Below, in pieces: positions 27,377-37,019 of a stretch of 64,000 bases of DNA. Positions within the stretch are counted from its first letter, which is position 1. Each line of letters starts with the position of its first letter. The translations under genes and the position numbers were made by a program. The notes under the pieces are model-generated. The model was not told the DNA's origin. It searched no databases and worked only from the letters and a program-made list of their open reading frames with translations. Source of the stretch: an endosymbiont of Acanthamoeba sp. UWC8. GTDB taxonomy: Bacteria > Pseudomonadota > Alphaproteobacteria > Rickettsiales > Midichloriaceae. Location: NCBI RefSeq assembly GCF_000730245.1, contig NZ_CP004403.1, positions 1,464,517-1,528,516 on the forward strand, read 5' to 3'.

Positions 27377-27880
27377 ATGATTTCAGGAATTAATTTATTT
27401 GCAATCAATGAAGATAAATCTGAAACAAAATATGCAAATCCCTTATATACTAATAAACTAAATAACTACGGTAGTAACAATTTATATAATCCGATAAATG
27501 CATTTAGCATATATATTAGAGCTTTTGAATATGTCGGTAATACATGCAAATTCGCCGTAAACGAGCTGAAGGAAATAAAGAAGATTTCCGCTGATAAGAT
27601 CGGTAAGCAAAAACAATCCTTGGCACAAAGAAGGCTTGAAGTATATAATAGAATTGATAAATCCTTGAAAATTATAATGGAATTCAGGAAAGTATTTTCC
27701 CTTTCGGAAGAGCATGAATTACAAGTGCATTTAAAAGATATTGATGGTAGGTTGGTCTTTATTTATGATAGTCTTGTTTTAGCAAACGCAACTTCAAAAG
27801 AAAAATACTTCGAGGAAGCAGGTATTGTTACTAATTATCTGACGCAATTTTTTATTGCTATGCAAAAAAAATATACATGA
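27377..27880 (+). CDS. fliS: FliS-like flagellin export chaperone
   Basis: The 167-residue, mostly helical protein directly follows fliD behind a GGGAG ribosome binding site. Helices in INAFSIYIRAFEYVGNTCKF and in LEVYNRIDKSLKIIMEFRKV, and a late EEAGIVTNYLTQFF helix, fit the antiparallel bundle of FliS, which holds the flagellin C terminus before export. Sequence similarity is weak, and there is an extra N-terminal extension of about 40 residues. The call depends largely on gene order (fliC-fliD-fliS). Confidence 0.7.
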   Translation: MISGINLFAINEDKSETKYANPLYTNKLNNYGSNNLYNPINAFSIYIRAFEYVGNTCKFAVNELKEIKKISADKIGKQKQSLAQRRLEVYNRIDKSLKIIMEFRKVFSLSEEHELQVHLKDIDGRLVFIYDSLVLANATSKEKYFEEAGIVTNYLTQFFIAMQKKYT

Positions 27881-28007
27881 TTCAGTACCCACTGCTAATT
27901 TAGAAAGTATTGAGCAAAGCAAAGTCGGAAACTTCATATCTTGAAAGCATTTTAAAACTGGATCATAGCAATAGTATTTATTATAATAAGCAAAAAAGCA
28001 TTTTTTT

Positions 28008-28523
28008 ATGAAATATCTTTTTAGCTTAGGTTCAAACCTTCTTGATAGAATTTTTTATCTGTCGCAAGCAGTAAGTAAACTTACATTTTTAAAAGAATAC
28101 AAAATTTCCTCGATTTATGAGACTAAAGCCCTGTTACTTGAGGGCTATAATCCTGAATGGGATAAAGATTTTTTGAACTTATGCCTAAGTGGGTTTTCTG
28201 ATTTGGATCCTTTTCATATGCTTGGAGTATGTAAACAAATTGAGGTGGATTTAGGAAGAGACTTAGCCACACCCAGGTGGTCTCCAAGGGTGATTGATAT
28301 TGATATCTTACTTGCTGGTGACTATATAATAAATAATAATAAAATTAATATCCCGCATCAGGGTATGTTGGAGAGAGAATTCGTTTTAGTTCCTGCGTGC
28401 GAAATTGAAGCAAATCTAATTCACCCTATTACAAATAAGCCTTTACACTATGCTTTAAAAAAGCTACATCTTAACCAAATATCGAAGGTCAAAAAAACTA
28501 AATTAGAATTAATAAATGGCTAA
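28008..28523 (+). CDS. folK: 6-hydroxymethyl-7,8-dihydropterin pyrophosphokinase
   Basis: FolK pyrophosphorylates hydroxymethyl-dihydropterin, the step before dihydropteroate synthase. The 171-residue protein has LFSLGSNLLDR at the N terminus, the ATP/magnesium motif LGRD...RWSPRVIDIDILL, and the late IPHQGMLEREFVLVPACEI. The gene overlaps folP by 8 bp, so the two steps are translationally coupled. Confidence 0.95.
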   Translation: MKYLFSLGSNLLDRIFYLSQAVSKLTFLKEYKISSIYETKALLLEGYNPEWDKDFLNLCLSGFSDLDPFHMLGVCKQIEVDLGRDLATPRWSPRVIDIDILLAGDYIINNNKINIPHQGMLEREFVLVPACEIEANLIHPITNKPLHYALKKLHLNQISKVKKTKLELING

Positions 28524-29280
28524 GCTAGTTGGAATCCTGAACGTTACTTTAAATTCTTTCTCGGATGGCGGGAAATACGCTGTACCACAGGACGCTATAA
28601 ACCGTCTTTGCACACTTTTTGAGGAAGGTGCGGATATTGTTGATATCGGAGCAGCTTCAACTACATATGGTGCAGAGCTCGTTACCCATCAGGATGAATG
28701 GAAAATACTCGAGCCGATTTTAAAATGCCTGGATAAAAAACCGATAAGTGTTGATACATATAACTATCAAACGGCCGAGAAGGCAATATCATATGGTGCC
28801 GAGATAATTAACGATGTATCTTTCGGTTTAAATGATAGTATGCTGAAGCTGGTTGCTGAAAGTAAGGTAAAATATATATTAATGTATAGTTTAGTTGTAC
28901 CTGCAAATAAAAATGTCAGAGTAAATAATATAAATGAAATTGAATATGGTTTTGAAAAGAAAGTTGAAGCATGTTTAAAATACGGCATTGCGTTAGATCA
29001 GCTGATTATAGATCCGGGAATCGGCTTCAGTACTAACCCCAGACAATCTTTTGAAGTACTAAAAAATTTAGAAAGGTTTAGGAAATTCGGTACCGAGATC
29101 CTAATCGGGCATTCCCGTAAATCTTTTTTAGAGCTTATTTCGGAGTATCCTCCCCAAGAAAGGGATTTGGAAACTTTAACCGCCTCACTTTACCTAAGAA
29201 CTCAAGCGGATTATCTAAGAATTCATAATGTAAATTGGCATAGAAGAGCCTTTAAAGTGGCGGAAGCATTAAATTTTTAA
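28516..29280 (+). CDS. folP: Dihydropteroate synthase with unusual active-site loops
   Basis: FolP joins dihydropterin pyrophosphate to p-aminobenzoate. The TIM-barrel signatures are present: GILNVTLNSFSDGG, ISVDTYNYQTAEKAI, INDVSFG, IDPGIGFS and IGHSRKSFLE. Two normally near-invariant loops differ. Loop 1 is NVTLNSFSDGG instead of NVTPDSFSDGG, and loop 2 is GAASTTYGA instead of GGESTRPGA. The rest looks intact at 254 residues, and the gene is coupled to folK. It is probably a real DHPS with changed p-aminobenzoate/sulfonamide-site loops. Confidence 0.9.
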   Translation: MAKLVGILNVTLNSFSDGGKYAVPQDAINRLCTLFEEGADIVDIGAASTTYGAELVTHQDEWKILEPILKCLDKKPISVDTYNYQTAEKAISYGAEIINDVSFGLNDSMLKLVAESKVKYILMYSLVVPANKNVRVNNINEIEYGFEKKVEACLKYGIALDQLIIDPGIGFSTNPRQSFEVLKNLERFRKFGTEILIGHSRKSFLELISEYPPQERDLETLTASLYLRTQADYLRIHNVNWHRRAFKVAEALNF

Positions 29281-29338
29281 TCCATTATTAGTGCATTTGT
29301 GCTAATGTTCTTATTAAAATAAAATAAATTGAAATAAT

Positions 29339-30887
29339 ATGAGCGAATTTTTATTAGAATTATTTTCCGAGGAAATGCCGGCTAAAATGCTGGCTGCATT
29401 TGCTGCCGCTTTAGAAAAGAATATAGTCGATAAATTAGGGCAAAAAATTGAATCAAAATCTTTTTATACTCCAAGAAGGATTTGTATACATATTAACGGA
29501 TTATCAACTGAAGTAGCGGAACAGACAGAGGAAGTAAAAGGACCTAAAGAAAGTGCGCCTGAGGCGGCTTTAGACGGTTTCATGAGAAAATATAACCTTT
29601 CTGATAAATCAGAGTTGGAATTAAGGGAAGGATGTTATTTTTATAAATTAAAACGGAATCAAAGCGATTTAAAGTCAGTACTCAAAGAAACTGTTGAAGT
29701 TAGCTTAAGTCAAGCTATATGGCCAAAATCAATGAGATGGGGGGAATTATGATATCAGGTGGGTAAGACCGCTGCATTCAATAGTTTGTTTGCTTGATAA
29801 TGAGGTGTTACCGGCTAAATTCGGTCATATAATTGCCTCAAATAAAACTTACGGGCATAGATTCCTTTCGGGTAAGGAAATCACAGTTAATTCGGCAAGT
29901 CTTATAGAGTATAGTAAATTACTTAAAGAAAATTTTATAATTTTAGATGCATTAAACAGAAAAGAAATTATACAACAGGAAATCCAAAAAATTATATCCG
30001 GGAAAAATCTAAGCATTATTGAGGATAATGAGCTTTTAAATGAAGTAGTAAATTTAGTTGAATATCCTGTAGTTTATTTGGGGCAGATTGATGAAAAATT
30101 TATGACCCTGCCTGAAGAAGTATTAATTACCACGCTTAGAAATAATCAGCGCTATTTAATGCTGAGGAATAGTACTTCCGGAAAATTAGCTCCATATTTC
30201 ATCATAGTTTCAAATACTATCGGACAAGATCAAGGAAAGGAAATCATTCATGGTAACCAGACTGTGCTAGGTGCGAGGCTATTTGATGCCTTATTCTTTT
30301 ATGAAAATGATAAAAAAATGAAGTTGGAAAAAAGAATTGAGCAGCTGAAAGCCCTAACTTTTCATAAAGAAATCGGAAGTGTTTATGATAAGATAGAAAG
30401 CGTAAAAGCTATTGCTGAAAAATTATCTAATAGGCTACAGGCTGATACTGCAAAAGTTATAAGAGCGGTTAGTTTAATGAAAGCTGATCTTGTAACTGAA
30501 ATGGTAGGGGAGTTCCCTGAATTGCAGGGGATTATGGGGTATTATTATGCATTAAATGATGGGGAAGGTGAAGATATAGCAATTACAATAAGAGACCATT
30601 ATAAGCCTTTAGGACCTAATGATTATGTTCCGACTAATAAAGTCGCGGCAATTGTAGCGCTAGCTGATAAGCTTGATACTTTGAATCAAATGTTTGCAAT
30701 TAATATTAAGCCTACTGGCTCAAAAGATCCGTTTGCACTACGCAGGGCAGCAAACGGAGTAGTAAGAATCATAGCTGAAAATAACTTTGCACTGGATATT
30801 AAAACTGATTTAGCAGATTTGAATATTAGAGAAGATGTAATAAATTATATATCTGAACGTGAAGTTTCAATTAATAACTTTAATTAA
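29339..30887 (+). pseudogene. glyS: Glycyl-tRNA synthetase beta subunit, frameshifted and C-terminally truncated
   Basis: The first frame (29339-29752) starts FLLELFSEEMPAKM and breaks at MRWGEL-stop. Removing one G from the run of six (29739-29744) gives MRWGNYDIRWVRPLHSIV and joins the second frame, which continues to 30887. The second part contains the HD-like region, GEFPELQGIMGYYYA and ADKLDTLNQMF...PFALRRAANG. The joined protein is about 515 residues, whereas the family is near 690. The last 170-180 residues (anticodon-binding region) are missing, and no remnant is visible downstream. glyQ is not adjacent. Two lesions suggest decay, but an essential partner could exist elsewhere. Confidence 0.85.
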
Positions 30888-31000
30888 ATTAGCTGTTTAA
30901 TTTAAAACTTTACTAAAAGCTAACAAAATTTAATTGGAAAAGGTAATTAAATAATATATAGTTTGTACTAATTTTGAAACTTTTGCTTATAGTTACAGAT

Positions 31001-31540
31001 ATGAAAACTACATTTTTAAAAACAGTGCTATTTGTTACATTAGTTAGTTTGCTCAACGGGTGTGCTCCGGATCTTTCAAGTAATGTATATACCAGTGATT
31101 CAAGGTTAAATTTAACCCTTGAAGGTCAGATTGTTTCGGTGCGTCCGGTTGTTATAAAAGGCTCGGAGAAGCTATCGGATAATGTTATAGGTATAGCCGG
31201 AGGCGGAGCTATGGGTGCAGCTGCAGGTGCAGGGATCGGTGCCGGTACCGGTCAGGGTGCAGCTATAGTAGGTGTAGCAATCGCGGGTGCAGCAGTCGGA
31301 GCACTTATTCAGGATAAATTAAGCCAAGCTAACGGCAGTGAGTATATTGTAAAAGTTGATATATCTAAACTTAAGAATGTTTACTATGAAGGTAGTTCTG
31401 CAATGAGAAATGCAATTTCCACTGCAACAACTAGTGGATTAATCGCCGTTGTTCAAAGCAATGTTCCTCTTCTCCAAGAAGGGCAAAAGGTGTATGTCAT
31501 TTTTTCAAATATCGGTGCACGAATTACTCCGGCTCTATAA
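31001..31540 (+). CDS. SlyB/17-kDa-antigen-type outer-membrane lipoprotein
   Basis: From the ATG at 31001 (an in-frame TTG at 30974 is a poorer start), the signal peptide ends in lipobox LLNGC. The middle is a Gly/Ala-rich double segment (GIAGGGAMGAAAGAGIGAG and GVAIAGAAVGALIQ), typical of glycine-zipper SlyB/Pcp lipoproteins and the rickettsial 17-kDa antigen. A C-terminal beta domain follows (EYIVKVD...EGQKVYVIFSNIG). It is probably anchored in the outer membrane and may support envelope integrity. The next lipoprotein gene starts 30 bp downstream. Confidence 0.88.
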   Translation: MKTTFLKTVLFVTLVSLLNGCAPDLSSNVYTSDSRLNLTLEGQIVSVRPVVIKGSEKLSDNVIGIAGGGAMGAAAGAGIGAGTGQGAAIVGVAIAGAAVGALIQDKLSQANGSEYIVKVDISKLKNVYYEGSSAMRNAISTATTSGLIAVVQSNVPLLQEGQKVYVIFSNIGARITPAL

Positions 31541-31570
31541 TTAACTAAAATAATATTGAGATTTTTTGAT

Positions 31571-32326
31571 ATGCGTCTTTTACTTATATTACCTTTTATT
31601 TTAGTAATTATAACTGCTTCAGGTTGTGCGAAAGTTACAAAAGAGCGCCATTCCCCGGATTTTGAAAGTAAAATTAAGGAGTATAATGATGTAGTGGTTC
31701 TACCTCCTAAAGTTGAAGTTAATATGGTTGATGTGGTAGGTAAGAAAAAGCGCATGCATGACTATGAAGATCATCTTGAAAATATAATTAAGGAAGAAGT
31801 GGTAAAGGCTGTTCAGGATAAAGGGTTCAGAGTTAAAAAGTTACATAGAAGAGAGATATGGGAACAACAACTATCCGAAGATTTCGGACGATTGCAGCAA
31901 TCTTTTAATGCAGCAAAGAATAAGCTTTATGCACGTGTTTTATGGGAAGAGGAAAAGGCATTTTCCATCACGGAAAATTTAGGTTTACCCGCGATACTTT
32001 TCGGGGGAAAAACTAATAGTAACTTGTTATTATTCGTAGATTATGAAGGGGCAATTAAAACTAACGGCGCCAGGGCTCGTGATTTTGTAATAAGTATTCT
32101 TGCTAATTCAAGTGCCGCCGTAGAAGACGCCGATGCATCATTTCTTTTAGTCGCAATCGTTGATGCAACAAATGGTAATATCTTATGGAGTAATATAATT
32201 TATACAGCCAAAAGTTTATATGTCTCAGCCATAAATAATTTTTCTTCACGTGATAACGTGGAAGCTGAGAAGTTAAGATTTCTTTTATCCGATATCCTTA
32301 AACAGATTCGTAATAATAAGAATTAA
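31571..32326 (+). CDS. Lipoprotein of unknown function
   Basis: From the ATG at 31571 there is a short signal peptide with lipobox TASGC. A 230-residue domain follows that alternates strands and helices: YNDVVVLPPKVEV, EEVVKAVQDKGFRVKKL, LLLFVDYEGAIKTNG, LVAIVDATNGNILWSN. This pattern resembles the alpha/beta fold of CsgG/TolB-N or DUF799-type lipoproteins, but I cannot assign a family. It directly follows the SlyB-like gene on the same strand and is probably co-transcribed with it. Confidence 0.7.
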   Translation: MRLLLILPFILVIITASGCAKVTKERHSPDFESKIKEYNDVVVLPPKVEVNMVDVVGKKKRMHDYEDHLENIIKEEVVKAVQDKGFRVKKLHRREIWEQQLSEDFGRLQQSFNAAKNKLYARVLWEEEKAFSITENLGLPAILFGGKTNSNLLLFVDYEGAIKTNGARARDFVISILANSSAAVEDADASFLLVAIVDATNGNILWSNIIYTAKSLYVSAINNFSSRDNVEAEKLRFLLSDILKQIRNNKN

Positions 32327-32405
32327 CGGTAATTATTACCGATTAGCATAGCAGCTATTTATAAAGAAGGAATTAGCTATTCTTAAGTATAGTTCTAATT
32401 GGTTT

Positions 32406-33812
32406 TTAGTCATTCCACATTTCCTTGACCATTTCCTTAAAACTATTACCCCTTTGCTCGTAATCTTTCCATTGATCCAATGAAGCGCAAGCCGGAGAAA
32501 GTAACACTACTCCGGAATTAATATTGCTCTCTTTAATCAATTCTAAAGACCTTTTCAAAGTATCAGCGCATGTATAAGGTTTATTGTATTTTTTAAGTAC
32601 CTCGGCAAATTTCGGGGCTGCAGCACCTATTAAGTACACGTGTTTCAACCTATCAAATAAGTGTGATAAACATTCAATCCCTTGGTCTTTAGAGACCCCG
32701 CCGGCAATCCAATAAATATTATTAAAAGCTTTAAGAGCATTTTGGGTGGCATCAGTATTAGTGCCTTTGCTGTCATTAATAAATTTAAGTTCTCCTTTTT
32801 CAAGTACTAACTCAATTCTATGTTCCAAGCCTTTAAAAGATTTTATTGCCTCTACTATAATTTCCTCTTTAACACCGTTAATTTTAGTCGCCGCATATGC
32901 TGCTGCAATATTTTGGGCATTATGTTCTCCCGGTAGTCTTTTTAATTCTTTAATTTTAAATTCTTTCTGAACTCCGGGGGTTATATTATCATAAATTACA
33001 CCATCTATTATGCTTACCCCATTCTCGGTAATTTTTTGTATTGAAAGGGGAACAATCTTTTGCTTGCCGTATTTAGCTAAGTAATCAAATATTTTCTGCA
33101 TTTCTAACGTATCTATTGAAACAATCGCATAATCATCTGATTTTTGATTTTCAAATATTTTAAGTTTAGCTGCTTTATAAGAATCAAAATCCCCATGGCG
33201 ATCCAAATGATCAGGAGTAAGATTGAGAAATACAGCAATATCGAATTTAACTTTATTTAACAACTCAAGTTGAAAAGAAGAGGTTTCCAATACATATATT
33301 CCATCGCTGTCCAGGGGCTCTAGCTGTAATGCCCCAACTCCGATATTGCCCCCTACTTGCACAACTTGCTTAGCATATTTTAAAATATGGCCGGTTAAAG
33401 CCGTGGTAGTGGATTTACCGTTTGTGCCGGTTATTGCAATGTATTTTGACTTGGTGCAAGTCTCATATAATAATTCAATATCAGAAGTGATCGGTATATT
33501 CAGCTGCTTAGCTTTTTCAATTATCGTATGGGGTTTAGGGTAAGTTAAAGGTACGCCCGGGCTTATAATAACAGCGCTTATATTTTTAAAGTTGATTTGG
33601 TCAATAGCGGGATTAACTATTAAATTTCTTTCAGAGATTGCCTGTTGATGCAGCATTCCGGCTAAACCGCCGATATTCACGTTTTGCAAGTTATCATCTA
33701 TAGCTATAACTTTGGCTTTCCCGCAAAGTAATGAATGCAATGCCGGAAGCCCTGAGCGGCCTAGCCCTAAAATTATGACCTCTTGATATCTGAATTTATT
33801 TATCGGTATCAT
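32406..33812 (-). CDS. murD: UDP-N-acetylmuramoylalanine--D-glutamate ligase
   Basis: MurD adds D-Glu to UDP-MurNAc-L-Ala in peptidoglycan synthesis. The 468-residue protein has the N-terminal Rossmann-like domain (VIILGLGRSGLPA), the ATP-binding ITGTNGKSTTTALTGH, the central NLTPDHLDRHGDF and the C-terminal FKGLEHRIELV and FINDSKGTN signatures. It sits 4 bp downstream of mraY on the same strand. It shows the organism makes peptidoglycan precursors. Confidence 0.97.
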   Translation of the reverse strand: MIPINKFRYQEVIILGLGRSGLPALHSLLCGKAKVIAIDDNLQNVNIGGLAGMLHQQAISERNLIVNPAIDQINFKNISAVIISPGVPLTYPKPHTIIEKAKQLNIPITSDIELLYETCTKSKYIAITGTNGKSTTTALTGHILKYAKQVVQVGGNIGVGALQLEPLDSDGIYVLETSSFQLELLNKVKFDIAVFLNLTPDHLDRHGDFDSYKAAKLKIFENQKSDDYAIVSIDTLEMQKIFDYLAKYGKQKIVPLSIQKITENGVSIIDGVIYDNITPGVQKEFKIKELKRLPGEHNAQNIAAAYAATKINGVKEEIIVEAIKSFKGLEHRIELVLEKGELKFINDSKGTNTDATQNALKAFNNIYWIAGGVSKDQGIECLSHLFDRLKHVYLIGAAAPKFAEVLKKYNKPYTCADTLKRSLELIKESNINSGVVLLSPACASLDQWKDYEQRGNSFKEMVKEMWND

Positions 33813-33816
33813 AACC

Positions 33817-34905
33817 CTATCTAAGTTTTAATGTTGATAAGCCAATTAAAGCAAAAATTATAGATATTATCCAAAAACGCATAACTATTTTTGTTTCCGG
33901 CCAACCTAATTTTTCATAATGGTGATGTATCGGAGCCATTTTAAATATACGTTTACCTCTAAGTTTGAAGGAGCCGACTTGCAAAATCACGGAGATAGCT
34001 TCAATAACAAACAATCCGCCCGTAATAAATAGCACTATCTCATGTTTTGTAATTACACTTATTACCCCGATTGCTCCGCCCAAAGATAAGCTTCCTACAT
34101 CTCCCATGAATACTTGAGCGGGAGGAGCATTATACCATAAGAACCCCAGTCCTGCCCCTATTATTGCGGCACAAAATACCGCAAGCTCACCGGAGTGTGA
34201 TATATTATGGATTTGGAGATAATTAGCAAAATTAACGTTCCCCGCTAAATAGCTGATAAGTGCAAAACATGCGGAAACCACCATTATCGGACCTATTGCC
34301 AATCCATCCAAGCCATCGGTCAAATTTACTGCATTAGAAGCTCCCGTCATTACAATCGCAATAAAGATAAAATAGAACCATCCTAAGTCTAAAACAAGAT
34401 GCTTAAAAAATGGAAAAGCCAGCAAGCGCGCATGCTGAGGTTCAGCAATATAGGAAACCATAATACCTGCAATCAATGCCAAACTAAATTGCCAAAATAA
34501 TTTTACCCTTCCCGATACGCCTTTAGAATTTTTGTGTTTTATTTTAAAGTAATCATCTAAAAAGCCAAGGACTCCATAAGAAATAGTGATGAACAACGTT
34601 ACCCAAATATAAGGATTGCTAAGATCAGCCCATAATAAAACTGAAAAAGTAATACTTAAAATAATTAGAACCCCTCCCATAGTGGGCGTTCCTTTTTTGG
34701 TAAGCAGATGTGATTCCGGACCATCGGTTCGAATCGGTTGGCCGCCTTCCTGTATAGATTTCAGCCAGTTTATAATTTTATTACCTAATAAAAAACTTAC
34801 TAATAAAGCCGTAGCTATAGCTCCACCGCTTCTAAAGGTTAAATATTTAAAAACATTTAACATGGGATAGTAGTTTATAAGTAAGTTTGCAAGATAATAA
34901 AGCAT
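33817..34905 (-). CDS. mraY: Phospho-N-acetylmuramoyl-pentapeptide transferase
   Basis: MraY makes lipid I on the inner face of the inner membrane. The 362-residue protein is polytopic and holds the family motifs: KKGTPTMGG near residue 69, [23 protein letters not shown] and [12 protein letters not shown], with the C-terminal [11 protein letters not shown]. It is upstream of murD in the conserved mraY-murD order. Confidence 0.98.
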   Translation of the reverse strand: MLYYLANLLINYYPMLNVFKYLTFRSGGAIATALLVSFLLGNKIINWLKSIQEGGQPIRTDGPESHLLTKKGTPTMGGVLIILSITFSVLLWADLSNPYIWVTLFITISYGVLGFLDDYFKIKHKNSKGVSGRVKLFWQFSLALIAGIMVSYIAEPQHARLLAFPFFKHLVLDLGWFYFIFIAIVMTGASNAVNLTDGLDGLAIGPIMVVSACFALISYLAGNVNFANYLQIHNISHSGELAVFCAAIIGAGLGFLWYNAPPAQVFMGDVGSLSLGGAIGVISVITKHEIVLFITGGLFVIEAISVILQVGSFKLRGKRIFKMAPIHHHYEKLGWPETKIVMRFWIISIIFALIGLSTLKLR

Positions 34906-35219
34906 TATTTAAAAATCCCATCACTAATATCAAGTTTAAATATACTAATAAAATTACTTTAAAAAGCTATTATATTAATATGTATTCAGTAAAAAGCTTA
35001 TAAAAAAATATTGCCAAAAGTGATTTAAAAAGCAATATGAAAGTATGTGTATAAATTTAAGAATATATTATTTAAAAATTTGTTTTATAGTTTTTACACT
35101 GATATTATTGCAGAAGCTTAAAATGAAAAAATATTATTTATAGTAAGATCAGTAATATAGATAGTTTTTAAGTACTTAATATTAATAAAGTTTTAATATG
35201 ATTAGATGGTAAGTGAGAG
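34906..35219. other. AT-rich intergenic region without visible gene
   Basis: This 314-bp gap between divergent mraY and the esterase gene is very AT-rich, has stops in all frames, and shows no tRNA-like fold or strong hairpin. It presumably holds the two divergent promoters, but no convincing -35/-10 pair stands out. Confidence 0.6.
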
Positions 35220-35870
35220 ATGACACTTGAATACTTGGAATATTTAAGCAATAAAAGTCCGGCTCCCGAGCAGTTAGTAATTATGCTGCATGGTTACGGA
35301 TCTAATGCTTCCGATCTAATATCCCTTGCCCCTGAGCTTGCGGAATATTTACCTCATGCGCATTTTATTTCGCCTAATGCACCCCATCTTTTTGAAGGAG
35401 GAGGGGCTGCTTTCCAGTGGTTTAGCTTAACTCAACGTGACGATGAGTTTATGACTAAGGGTGCAAGAGAAGCGGAAAAAATCTTGAACGGATTTATAGA
35501 TGAGCAGGCTGCTAAATTTAAACTCACTCCTTCTCAGGTTGTATTATTAGGGTTCTCACAAGGAACTATGATGTCTTTGCATACTGCATTAAGACGAGAG
35601 ATACCAGTGAGAGCAGTACTGGGTTATTCAGGAATGCTACTCAGCCCGCATTTATTAAAAAATGAAATAAAATCCAGCCCGAGTATTATGTTAGTGCATG
35701 GAGCGGAAGATCAAGTGCTACCCGCCTCTATGATGACCTTAGCTCAGCATACGCTAAATGGTTTAAATGTAGAGTGTAAAACTTTACTTAGGCAAAAGCT
35801 TGGCCATGGGATTGATATGGAAGGTATTATAAGCGGCGGCAAGTTCCTACAAGGTATGTTTTCAAAATAG
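35220..35870 (+). CDS. Alpha/beta hydrolase, phospholipase/carboxylesterase family
   Basis: This 216-residue protein is of the YpfH/acyl-protein-thioesterase-like family. It has the oxyanion loop MLHGYGSN, the nucleophile elbow GFSQGTM, an acidic residue in HGAEDQVLP and the catalytic His in LGHGID. FISPNAPH is another family mark. It probably hydrolyses short-chain esters or lysophospholipids in the cytosol. It is 19 bp upstream of ftsW. Confidence 0.9.
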   Translation: MTLEYLEYLSNKSPAPEQLVIMLHGYGSNASDLISLAPELAEYLPHAHFISPNAPHLFEGGGAAFQWFSLTQRDDEFMTKGAREAEKILNGFIDEQAAKFKLTPSQVVLLGFSQGTMMSLHTALRREIPVRAVLGYSGMLLSPHLLKNEIKSSPSIMLVHGAEDQVLPASMMTLAQHTLNGLNVECKTLLRQKLGHGIDMEGIISGGKFLQGMFSK

Positions 35871-35888
35871 GGTTATAAGTAAAAAAAT

Positions 35889-37016
35889 ATGGTTGAACGA
35901 AGGGGAAGTGGCTTTTTTAAAAGATGGTGGTGGGCAATTGACTCAGTATTTCTTATATTCGTACTGATGGTAATTTCCATTGGTGCTGTGTTAATTACTA
36001 CTGCAAGTCCAGCTGTGGCCGAGAGATTGGGGTTAAGCTCGTTTTATTTTGTAAAAAGACAGTTTATTTTTTTATTGCTGGCAGTTAGCTTGATATTATT
36101 TATCTCGACCTTCTCGGAAAAAACTATAAAAAGATTTTCACTCTTTGGTTTTTTAATATTCCTTGCTTTAATGGTAGCAGTATTATTCATTGGAGATGAG
36201 GCTAAAGGCGCGAAGAGATGGATAACAATCCAAGGATTTTCCTTGCAGCCTTCAGAGTTCATAAAACCGTTTTTTGCGGTAATAACCGGCTTAATACTAT
36301 CTGAGCGCTATACTACATCCAACCTACCGGGCTTTACCATTTGTTCATTCCTCTACTTAGTGATTGCTATTCTTTTAATATTGCAACCTGATATCGGAAT
36401 GACTATTTCAATCACGGCTGTAACGGCTACTCAATTTTTTATTGCCGGGCTTCCGATCGTTTGGATAATAGTAACGGGAGGGCTTACAATTTTTGGAGCA
36501 TTTGGTGCTTATCTGTTTCTGCCTCATGTTGCACGTAGAATAGATAGTTTTTTAAATCCGAAAGAAAATGAGAATTATCAGGTAGAGAAATCGTTAGAAG
36601 CTTACCTAAACGGAGGGTTGTTCGGTAAAGGTCCCGGAGAGGGGACGATAAAGAATGTTCTACCGGACTCGCATACTGATTTTATTTTTGCGGTTTCAGG
36701 TGAAGAGTTAGGGGCTATATTCACTTCGGTAATAATTTTATTGTTTTTCCTGATTGTATTGCGTGGGTTCCTTAAAATTATAAAAGATAATAATTTGTTT
36801 TATATATATTCCACTGCAGGATTACTAATGTATTTTGCTTTACAGTCTATTTTTAATATCGGTGTTACATTGCATTTATTCCCCACCAAGGGAATGACTC
36901 TGCCGTTTATCAGTTATGGCGGTTCGTCAGTGCTTTCTTTTGCCATAATTATAGGAATATCCCTAAGTTTAACTAAGAAACGTTACGGTTCACTGCTAGG
37001 ATTAAAAAAAGAGTAA
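35889..37016 (+). CDS. ftsW: Septal peptidoglycan glycosyltransferase FtsW
   Basis: FtsW is a SEDS-family polymerase that makes septal peptidoglycan with its cognate PBP. The 375-residue protein has about ten membrane segments and the family motifs GAKRWITIQGFSLQPSEF, QPDIGMTI, GGLFGKGPGEGT, LPDSHTDFIFAVSGEE and FISYGGSS. It is separated from mraY-murD by a divergent esterase gene. A GTG-start TonB-like gene follows after 3 bp. Confidence 0.97.
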   Translation: MVERRGSGFFKRWWWAIDSVFLIFVLMVISIGAVLITTASPAVAERLGLSSFYFVKRQFIFLLLAVSLILFISTFSEKTIKRFSLFGFLIFLALMVAVLFIGDEAKGAKRWITIQGFSLQPSEFIKPFFAVITGLILSERYTTSNLPGFTICSFLYLVIAILLILQPDIGMTISITAVTATQFFIAGLPIVWIIVTGGLTIFGAFGAYLFLPHVARRIDSFLNPKENENYQVEKSLEAYLNGGLFGKGPGEGTIKNVLPDSHTDFIFAVSGEELGAIFTSVIILLFFLIVLRGFLKIIKDNNLFYIYSTAGLLMYFALQSIFNIGVTLHLFPTKGMTLPFISYGGSSVLSFAIIIGISLSLTKKRYGSLLGLKKE

Positions 37017-37019
37017 AAA

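Noticed and set aside
29285..29306. Weak hairpin between folP and glyS
   Set aside because: The stem has two wobble pairs and no T-run, so it does not support a terminator call.
31190..31320. Gly/Ala repeat stretch as a repeat element
   Set aside because: It encodes the glycine-zipper segment of a SlyB-type lipoprotein and is explained by protein structure.
32327..32341. CGGTAATTATTACCG palindrome after the second lipoprotein gene
   Set aside because: It is short, without a T-run, and not positioned like an operator or a known site.
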